A stretch of 34,671 nucleotides of DNA from Spirochaetaceae bacterium (GTDB lineage Bacteria; Spirochaetota; Spirochaetia; Treponematales; Breznakiellaceae): positions 1 through 34,671 of the forward strand of contig JAITBE010000020.1 in NCBI GenBank assembly GCA_031283755.1, in the 5' to 3' direction. Below, piece after piece: positions 27,618 through 34,671 of the stretch; positions within the stretch are counted from its first letter, which is position 1; every line of letters starts with the position of its first letter. The notes below the pieces were generated by a model. That model had not been told where the DNA came from and searched no databases. It saw only the letters and a list, made by a program, of their open reading frames with translations. The position numbers and the translations under genes were made by a program.

Positions 27618-28747
27618 CCTTCCCCCCCGGCATACTGTTTTAAGAAGGCCGATTTAAACGATAAAAAACGATCCTCCCCAATAGCGATCCGGGCGTCCTG
27701 AATAAGTTCATGCAAAAAACAAAGGTTGTGATAACTTACCAGCATGGAACAGAGGATCTCTTGGGTTTTAAAAAGATGCCGTAAATAAGCGCGGCTGTAG
27801 TCGCGGCACACTTTACAGCGGCATGTTTTATCTATCGGCTCAAAATCAAGCCGGTATTCCGCTTTTTTTAAGGCAAAGGCCCCCTTTCGGGTAAAAACAT
27901 ACCCGTTCCTACCGGTCCTGGTGGGGAGTACACAATCAAACATATCAATACCCTGCTCAATAGCAGCCAGGATATATTGAGGGGTTCCTATGCCCATAAC
28001 ATACCGGGGTTTTTCCGGAGGCAGCAGGGCGGCGGTGTAACTTAAAAATTCCTCAAAAACCTCAGGCGGCTCCCCTACAGAAAGGCCCCCAATGGCAATA
28101 CCCAAGGGCTCCTGGTCCATGACCCCTTGGGCGCTTTTTTCTCTCAGTTCTTTAAAAAAATTACCCTGCACTATGGCAAAAAGTTTACCCCCATAACCTT
28201 TATCCCGCTCCGTTTCCCAGGCCCTTTTGGCCCGGGAAAACCAGAGGCCGGTAAACTCCAGGGCTTTTACCGCGTCCTTATGGGTTACGCCCCAGGGGCT
28301 GCACACGTCAAGCGGCATCTGTATATCGCTGCCCAAAAGGGATTGAATTTCTACCACCCTTTCGGGGGTCAACACATGCCGGGAACCGTCAATGTGGGAA
28401 CGGAACACCACCCCTTCATCGCTAATTTTTCTAAAGGGGGCCAGGGAAAAAATCTGAAACCCGCCTGAATCGGTAAGAATGTTTCGATCCCACCGCATAA
28501 AATTATGAAGTCCTTGGGCGGCGGCTATCACCTCGGGTCCGGGCCTGAGGTACAGGTGGTAAGTATTGGAAAGGATGATCTCGAACCCTATCTCCTTTAA
28601 ATCGTCCTTGGTAAGGGCTTTCACGGTACCATTGGTTCCTACGGGCATAAATACCGGGGTAGCCACCGGACCGTGGGGCAGTTCCATGATGCCCGTCCGG
28701 GCCTTGCAGGAGGAATCCCGGTGGCGGATAGTAAAAAAATTTCCCAT
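27614..28747 (-). CDS. tgt: tRNA-guanine transglycosylase (queuine tRNA-ribosyltransferase)
   Basis: ATPVFMPVGTNGTVKALTKDDLKEIGFEIILSNTYHLYLRPG, DSGGFQIFSLAPFRKISDEGVVFRSHIDG, CVLPTRTGRNGYVFT, zinc site CRCKVCRDYSRAYLRHLF. Confidence 0.97.
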   Translation of the reverse strand: MGNFFTIRHRDSSCKARTGIMELPHGPVATPVFMPVGTNGTVKALTKDDLKEIGFEIILSNTYHLYLRPGPEVIAAAQGLHNFMRWDRNILTDSGGFQIFSLAPFRKISDEGVVFRSHIDGSRHVLTPERVVEIQSLLGSDIQMPLDVCSPWGVTHKDAVKALEFTGLWFSRAKRAWETERDKGYGGKLFAIVQGNFFKELREKSAQGVMDQEPLGIAIGGLSVGEPPEVFEEFLSYTAALLPPEKPRYVMGIGTPQYILAAIEQGIDMFDCVLPTRTGRNGYVFTRKGAFALKKAEYRLDFEPIDKTCRCKVCRDYSRAYLRHLFKTQEILCSMLVSYHNLCFLHELIQDARIAIGEDRFLSFKSAFLKQYAGGEG

Positions 28748-28763
28748 CGCTTACCCGGCTCCT

Positions 28764-29828
28764 TTATGTTTTTGCATTCTGAAGCAGTAATATACCGACC
28801 AAAATAAAGGTACCTACGGGAAACCACGCCCCTACTATGGGGGGAATATACCCAAGCCGGGCCATCATCATCGTGATCATCTCCATAACATAAAAAACAA
28901 CCGCCACGAGGAGGCTTGCCAAAAGGCTCATAAGGAGTATGTTTTTTTTAAACCGCCCTCCCATAGAAATGGACAGGATAATCACCACCATGGAAACCGC
29001 GGAATAAGAAAAACGGTGATAATAATCCGCCAGCACCCCGATAAAGGGAAGCCCTGCCGCTTTTAAGTCGGCCACTAAAAGACCCGCTTCCCGGACGGGC
29101 AGAGATTCCACGTCATAGGAACTCCGTCTAAAGGTATCGGGGCTTTCCCGGTAACTATCGGTCTGTCCCAGGGGACGGACCCGGAGGAGCGTATCTTCCC
29201 AGGTATAAATAAGGGCATTGGATAGGGACCAGTATTCTCCGGTCCAGGAGGCCGAAGGAGCCCGGATCAGGGCCAGAAAATTTCCGGCTTCGTCCTTTTC
29301 AATGATACTCAAGCCGTTTAAAGAAATGGCATTATCATCATAATAATCTACCGAATAGATAAGCTTGCCTTCCCTGGCTTTGATCACAATGTCGGAATTA
29401 TTCCCCCGGGTCTCCTGCCGCAAATAGGTACGGCTCAGATCGTTTTTGATCTTAAGCGTCGGAATTACCACCTTATCCTCAAAATAAAAAGAAAATACCG
29501 AAGCGAGAATGCCGACAAGAACCAGGGAAGAACTAAAACGCCAAAAGGGAATCCCCGATGAAAATATTGAGGTCAATTCATTCCTCGCGTAGAGATCCCC
29601 CAGGGTATAGGCGGTGGCGAAGAGCAGAGAAATGGGCTGGGCAAAGGAGAGGCTTTTGGGTAAATAATAATAATAAACCCGGAGTATTTCCTTAAAGGGA
29701 ACCTCGTAATTAAGGAACCGCCACAAATTGGCAAATAGATCAATGAGGGAGATAAGGAACACAAACATAAAAGCGGCAACAAAAAATATCGGCAAAAACT
29801 GCCGAACCAGATAACGATCCAGGGTCAT
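28764..29828 (-). CDS. LptF/LptG (YjgP/YjgQ) family permease
   Basis: Start at MTLDRYLVRQFLPIFFVAAFMFVFLISLIDLFANL, with an ATGA overlap with the upstream gene; typical six-TM permease layout. Confidence 0.85.
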   Translation of the reverse strand: MTLDRYLVRQFLPIFFVAAFMFVFLISLIDLFANLWRFLNYEVPFKEILRVYYYYLPKSLSFAQPISLLFATAYTLGDLYARNELTSIFSSGIPFWRFSSSLVLVGILASVFSFYFEDKVVIPTLKIKNDLSRTYLRQETRGNNSDIVIKAREGKLIYSVDYYDDNAISLNGLSIIEKDEAGNFLALIRAPSASWTGEYWSLSNALIYTWEDTLLRVRPLGQTDSYRESPDTFRRSSYDVESLPVREAGLLVADLKAAGLPFIGVLADYYHRFSYSAVSMVVIILSISMGGRFKKNILLMSLLASLLVAVVFYVMEMITMMMARLGYIPPIVGAWFPVGTFILVGILLLQNAKT

Positions 29829-31093
29829 CGCCTTATCCTGATAATACCCATAAGAAGGCCTATGGATATAGCTAAGATATTGGGAAACCACATGGACCAG
29901 AAGGGGGAATACCCCAATCTGATACCCATGGTTTGTCCCCCTAAAAGCAGGGCCCAATAAATAACCGCTATGATAAGGCCAAAGATAAATCCCACGGTCT
30001 GACCGCTTTTTTTGGCCAAAAGTCCCAGGGAAACCGCAAGAAAAACAAAAGAAAGGGCCCCAAAGGGAATGGAAAATTTCTTATAATATTCAAGACGGTA
30101 TATGAGCAGGTTCCGATTATTTTTTATCACCGCCGCGGTGCTTATTCCTTTTACAAAAGAGGACAAGGTATTGGAGCGCTGGTTCCATTCTTCCCGCTGG
30201 GGCCCGTACCGTAAGGCCGTCTCCAGGGACAAAGCATAGGTCAACGATCTGTTATACTCCTCGTCAAGCCGTGTCCCCAATTCTTCCTCCTGATTTTTTA
30301 TTTCCTTTTTTACATCGGTGGAACTCATTTCCCGGGGACCGATACTGGAAACCGCCTGGATAAGATCGTCCTGGGGTATAAGATACCGCAAAAAACTACT
30401 GGAAGCGTAATCGTAATCCTGCCGGGCTACTTCTTTGGAGGTTTGAATAAAGGCGTTGGTCAAATCAAGACTCATCCCTTCCACCCCGCCGTCCCGCAGT
30501 TTCGCGTTCCGGGCCATAATAAGGCGCCGTTCGCCATCGCTGGTTTTATCCAATATAAGGACATCGTCTATAGAATTATTTTCCACATTACCGGTAACCA
30601 CCACCGTATCTTTAAACCGCTTAACCGAGTTGGATTCCAGTTCCAGCGCCGGAGTTGAAACCAGGATGCGCCGGTAGAGCCGGGTAAATTGTACGGTCCC
30701 CGCGGGGAGCAGGATATCGTTGGCCAAAAAAGACATCAGGGAGATGAATATTCCTATGGTTACGGCGGGAATAAAAACATTCCGGTAAGAAAGGCCCGAA
30801 GAGAGCATCACCAGTATTTCATTATCCGAAGTCATGCGTCCTATGGTCATGAGGGTCCCCACTAAGGATGCGAATGGCGCGGACATCGCCACCACCGAAG
30901 GCAGGGAATAGAGAACCAACAGGGCGACCTGTTGAAAAGGAACCTTCTTAGTTAAAATCTCCTGGGCCATAAGCAAAAGTTGGTTTACAAAAAAGATAAA
31001 AAAGAAAAAAAGAAAAGCCACGAAAAACGAGATCAGGGTTTCAAAAAATATACTCCTGAACATGGTCCAGGATACGGAATGTTTTTTTTCCAT
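29825..31093 (-). CDS. LptF/LptG (YjgP/YjgQ) family permease
   Basis: 422 aa; SLPSVVAMSAPFASLVGTLMTIGRMTSDNEILVMLSSGLSYRNVFIPAV is characteristic. Confidence 0.88.
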   Translation of the reverse strand: MEKKHSVSWTMFRSIFFETLISFFVAFLFFFFIFFVNQLLLMAQEILTKKVPFQQVALLVLYSLPSVVAMSAPFASLVGTLMTIGRMTSDNEILVMLSSGLSYRNVFIPAVTIGIFISLMSFLANDILLPAGTVQFTRLYRRILVSTPALELESNSVKRFKDTVVVTGNVENNSIDDVLILDKTSDGERRLIMARNAKLRDGGVEGMSLDLTNAFIQTSKEVARQDYDYASSSFLRYLIPQDDLIQAVSSIGPREMSSTDVKKEIKNQEEELGTRLDEEYNRSLTYALSLETALRYGPQREEWNQRSNTLSSFVKGISTAAVIKNNRNLLIYRLEYYKKFSIPFGALSFVFLAVSLGLLAKKSGQTVGFIFGLIIAVIYWALLLGGQTMGIRLGYSPFWSMWFPNILAISIGLLMGIIRIRR

Positions 31094-31098
31094 CTTGT

Positions 31099-31557
31099 TT
31101 AAGATGAAATTCCCGTTGATCCGAATCCACCGCTCCCCCTTGCCGTAGGGGATACCAATTCGGTTTCCGTTATACCGGCCCTGGATACCGGCGCGATCAC
31201 CAACTGGGCTATCCGGTCTCCGTCCTTTACGGTAAAAGATTCGGCGCCCAAATTAATCAATATTATCCCTAATTCACCGCGGTAGTCCGAATCAATGGTC
31301 CCGGGGGAATTGAGTACCGTAATCCCATGGCGGATAGCCAACCCGGAACGGGGCCGTATCTGCGCCTCGTACCCCGGGGGGATCTCCAATACCAGTCCGG
31401 TAGGTACCAAAGCCCGGCCCATGGAAGGTATCAGGAGTTCCTCAGGAAGTCTTGCGGTAATATCCGCCCCGGATGCCCCCCCGGTCTCGTATTGGGGCAA
31501 ACGGGCCTCTGGATCCTTTTTATGGATCCTGATTACCGGATTGTTATTTTCCGTCAT
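31099..31557 (-). CDS. dut: Deoxyuridine 5'-triphosphate nucleotidohydrolase
   Basis: [82 protein letters not shown]. Confidence 0.97.
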   Translation of the reverse strand: MTENNNPVIRIHKKDPEARLPQYETGGASGADITARLPEELLIPSMGRALVPTGLVLEIPPGYEAQIRPRSGLAIRHGITVLNSPGTIDSDYRGELGIILINLGAESFTVKDGDRIAQLVIAPVSRAGITETELVSPTARGSGGFGSTGISS

Positions 31558-31600
31558 AATTTCCCCTCCCAAAGTAATTATGCGGACCCTTGAGGTCCGG

Positions 31601-33745
31601 TTAACGGTTCCGCTGCGGGGCCCCTCCTCGTCCGGAAGGTTCTTCCCCGGCAGGATCTACAGCATCGATATAGGACAGATTGAGCCGTCCCATTTTATCA
31701 ATTTCCAGTAGCTTCACCGGGATGACCTGTCCTTCTTTCAGGACATCGGTCACCAGGGCGATACGCTGCCGGGATAGTTTTGATATATGCACCAGCCCTT
31801 CTTTACCCGGCAGAATTTCCACAAAGGCGCCGAAATCCATGATCCGTTTTACCGTTCCCGAATAAACGCGCCCAACCTCGGGATCCGAAACTATCCCCAA
31901 AACCGCTGCTTTGGCATCCTCCGCATCTTTGGAATTTTTTCCGTAAATGGTAACCGTACCGTCATTGTCCGTATTGATACTGACCCGGTACTGTTCACAG
32001 AGGGCTTTGACATTTTTACCCCCCGGGCCGATAAGGGCGCCGATCTTATCAATCTCTATGGTAAGGGTAACGATCTTTGGGGCATATTCACTAATATTCG
32101 CCGCGGGTTTATTAATGGTCTGGTTCATAATTGAAAGAATATGGAGCCGCCCCCGTTTGGCTTGATCCAGGGCCTTCCGCATCACCTCGGGACTGACCCC
32201 GGCGATTTTAATATCCATTTGAAACCCGGTAATACCCTCTTCGGTTCCCGCCACCTTAAAATCCATATCTCCCAGATGATCCTCTTCGCCCAGGATATCC
32301 GAAAGAACCGCGTACCGGTCCCCGGGCCCTCCGCGGCCTTCGGTGATAAGTCCCATGGCGATACCGGCCACGGGTTTTTTCATAGGAACCCCGGCGTGAA
32401 GCATGGAAAGGGTTCCGCCGCACACCGATGCCATGGACGAGGAACCGTTGGACTCCATGATCTCCGAAACCACCCGTATGGTATAGGGGAATTTATCCTT
32501 GGCGGGCACCATAGCGGCCAGGGATCGCCGGGCCAGGTTGCCGTGACCGATTTCCCGGCGTCCCGTACCCATACGGCCCACCTCCCCCACCGAATAGGGG
32601 GGAAAATTGTAATGTAAAATAAAATTTTCCCGCTTGTCCCCTTCGATATCATCGTAGATCTGCTCGTCAAAGACGGTCCCCAGGGTGGTAACCGCCAGGG
32701 CCTGGGTTTCCCCCCGGGTAAACAGGGCCGATCCGTGGGTCCGCGGGAGTATCCCTACTTCACAGGTAATATCCCGGATGTCTTCAGTCCCCCGGCCGTC
32801 CACCCGCAGCCCCTTGTTTAAAATCGAAGAACGGAGGATCTCATATTCCATATCCTCAAAAAGGGCGTCAAAGAGTTTTTTCTGGGTTTCATCTTCCAAT
32901 TGGGCGGAATATGACGCGGCAATATCATCCTTTACCGTTTTAATCGCCCCGGAACGCTCCTGCTTGCCCTTGACAAAACAGGCTTCCTCCAACCGGGGAT
33001 AGGCGGCGGCCCGGATAAGATCCTTGTTTTCCAGAGCCACGGTACTTTCCACCAGGGGAAGTTTATCTTTACCCGCAAGGTCCCGTAATTTCTGCTGTAA
33101 TTCGCAGAGTTCACCAATAACCCCCTGGGCCTTTTCCAGGGCGGCGATCATGGTATTTTCATCAACCTCTGCGGCGCCCCCTTCCACCATGGTGATCCCT
33201 TCTTTGGTACCGGCCACCACTATCTCCAGTTCCGACTTCTCAATTTCCTCGTAGGTGGGGTTAACGATGAGTTCCCCGGCGACGGAACAGATCCGGACCC
33301 CCGCGATGGGGCCGTTAAAGGGAATATCCGAAATATGTACCGCCGCGGAGGAGGCGACAATCGCCAGTATATCCGGGGGGTTTACCTGATCGGTGGATAT
33401 GGTGGTGGGAATCACCTGTATTTCCCTGCCGAAACTCTTATCAAAGAGGGGACGCATCGGCCGGTCTATGAGCCGGGAAACGAGGATCTCCTTGTCCTTG
33501 GGACGACTCTCCCGCTTGATAAACCCCCCGGGGATTTTTCCGGCGGCATAGTATTTTTCGTTATAATCCACCGTAAGGGGGACATAATCCAGCCCCTCCA
33601 CGGCGCTTGAAGATGAACAAACGGTGGCAATCACCGCCGAACCCGCATATTGTGCAAAAACCGCTCCGTTGGCCTGTTTTGCGATTCTACCGGTTTCAAG
33701 AATCAATTCTTTACCGGAAATTTGAAGGGTTACTCTTTGAATCAT
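31601..33745 (-). CDS. pnp: Polynucleotide phosphorylase
   Basis: 714 aa with two RNase PH-like domains, KH ([18 protein letters not shown]) and S1 ([31 protein letters not shown]). Confidence 0.98.
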   Translation of the reverse strand: MIQRVTLQISGKELILETGRIAKQANGAVFAQYAGSAVIATVCSSSSAVEGLDYVPLTVDYNEKYYAAGKIPGGFIKRESRPKDKEILVSRLIDRPMRPLFDKSFGREIQVIPTTISTDQVNPPDILAIVASSAAVHISDIPFNGPIAGVRICSVAGELIVNPTYEEIEKSELEIVVAGTKEGITMVEGGAAEVDENTMIAALEKAQGVIGELCELQQKLRDLAGKDKLPLVESTVALENKDLIRAAAYPRLEEACFVKGKQERSGAIKTVKDDIAASYSAQLEDETQKKLFDALFEDMEYEILRSSILNKGLRVDGRGTEDIRDITCEVGILPRTHGSALFTRGETQALAVTTLGTVFDEQIYDDIEGDKRENFILHYNFPPYSVGEVGRMGTGRREIGHGNLARRSLAAMVPAKDKFPYTIRVVSEIMESNGSSSMASVCGGTLSMLHAGVPMKKPVAGIAMGLITEGRGGPGDRYAVLSDILGEEDHLGDMDFKVAGTEEGITGFQMDIKIAGVSPEVMRKALDQAKRGRLHILSIMNQTINKPAANISEYAPKIVTLTIEIDKIGALIGPGGKNVKALCEQYRVSINTDNDGTVTIYGKNSKDAEDAKAAVLGIVSDPEVGRVYSGTVKRIMDFGAFVEILPGKEGLVHISKLSRQRIALVTDVLKEGQVIPVKLLEIDKMGRLNLSYIDAVDPAGEEPSGRGGAPQRNR

Positions 33746-33927
33746 ATACTCCTATCCAAATTATAAATCTTTAAAAATCCCTTTCAGCCTATTTGCTTTG
33801 AAAGGGCAAGCGGTTTCAAAACTTCAGTTTTAAAACCGGTCCCGGAAACCATAAAAAAACCCGGTCCCGGCCTTATTATTTCCACTCCAGCCGATCCCGG
33901 GTAGTACCGGGGGTTTTGCGGACCCCT

Positions 33928-34197
33928 TCACTTGCGGAGCCCCAATTCCTTGATAAGGGACCGGTATTTTTCCAGATCCGTCCGTTGTATATACTTCAAC
34001 ATACGCCGCCGTTTTCCGACCAGGATCAACAAGCCCCGCTGACTGGATTTATCCTTCTTAAAGAGCTTGCAATGTTCCGTAAGCTGGTTTATCCGTTTGG
34101 TCAACAGGGCAATTTGAACTTCCGAGGTACCGGTATCCTTTTCGTTCTTGCCGAATTTGGTAATAATAGAGGTCACGTCTTCCTTGTTTAATGCCAT
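33928..34197 (-). CDS. rpsO: 30S ribosomal protein S15
   Basis: MALNKEDVTSIITKFGKNEKDTGTSEVQIALLTKRINQLTEHCKLFKKDKSSQRGLLILVGKRRRMLKYIQ. Confidence 0.98.
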   Translation of the reverse strand: MALNKEDVTSIITKFGKNEKDTGTSEVQIALLTKRINQLTEHCKLFKKDKSSQRGLLILVGKRRRMLKYIQRTDLEKYRSLIKELGLRK

Positions 34198-34316
34198 ATA
34201 TTCTCTCCTTGGGAACCAATTCACCGGGTATTAAAAAATACCTCCGCCGGCTGCAAATTCGGTTGTTTTCAAACCGGCTTTTACAGTTGATCCGGCTAAA
34301 GCCTTAGAAAACCACC

Positions 34317-34671
34317 TTATTTTATAAATTCAATCCGCTCCGCCCGGTTTAATGACGGAATAAACACGCCCTCACTTTCAATCAGAACTTCCGTTTCCTC
34401 GATCTTGTGGGGTCCGTAAAACATTACCCTATACCGGCCCGGGGGCGGCAAGATCCGGTAATGGGACCGGGCATCGTAAAACAACCCGCCGGGCCTGGAG
34501 CAGGGGGATAAACCGGTCAGATCTATTTCCACCCTTCTGCCCAGGAGCGCCGCCGCCTTATCCAAGTCCCCCCCGGAAACCGCATCGCGAATCCGGCTCG
34601 AACTGACCGGAAGCCCCCCTTCCATTAGCGGGGGAATCACTTCGGTTTTTACCCCCGTTTCCCGGTTGATT
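34317..34671 (-). CDS. ribF: RibF-like FMN adenylyltransferase, C-terminal part (runs off the window edge)
   Basis: Frame continues upstream to the window end (INRETGVKTEVIPPLMEGGLPVSSSRIRDAVSGGDLDKAAALLGRR); located in the conserved pnp-rpsO-ribF order. Confidence 0.75.
   Translation of the reverse strand, partial: INRETGVKTEVIPPLMEGGLPVSSSRIRDAVSGGDLDKAAALLGRRVEIDLTGLSPCSRPGGLFYDARSHYRILPPPGRYRVMFYGPHKIEETEVLIESEGVFIPSLNRAERIEFIK

Noticed and set aside
1-34671. tRNA, rRNA, tmRNA or complete insertion sequence
   Set aside because: No convincing cloverleaf, rRNA segment or transposase reading frame was seen; a tRNAscan/ISfinder run would be decisive.

Overview
The window looks like a chromosomal segment from a spirochaete, probably a termite-gut-type Treponema. 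This is inferred from the giant GreA fusion, the gene content and the intergenic hairpin style. From about 10.5 kb to the end it is mostly housekeeping genes: queA, ruvB, an rluB-like gene, scpB, scpA, folK, recA, prs, dtd, rpe, greA-like, tgt, an lptF/lptG-like pair, dut, pnp, rpsO and partial ribF. A few TPR, HEAT and VWA-domain proteins sit among them. The first 10.4 kb is more accessory. It holds a TSUP-family fragment, a pyridoxamine-oxidase-like protein, glpK, an LDH2-family dehydrogenase, a GlpP-type antiterminator and two divergent paralogous membrane alpha/beta-hydrolases. Between the hydrolases lies a scrambled intergenic region with a decayed partial copy of glpP. The most interesting observation is three leader sequences, upstream of the dehydrogenase and of both hydrolases. 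They share a near-invariant 17-nt motif, GCTSAAGAGAWTAAGAG. Each is followed at once by a strong intrinsic-terminator hairpin. In each, the flanks of the motif can instead form an antiterminator stem that consumes the 5' arm of the terminator. The antiterminator pairs differ in a compensatory way between leaders (GCUC/GGGC versus GCUG/CAGC). This looks like a small RNA-based attenuation regulon, and the adjacent GlpP-family RNA-binding protein is a candidate regulator. All calls come from reading the sequence and the supplied ORF translations; no searches were run.
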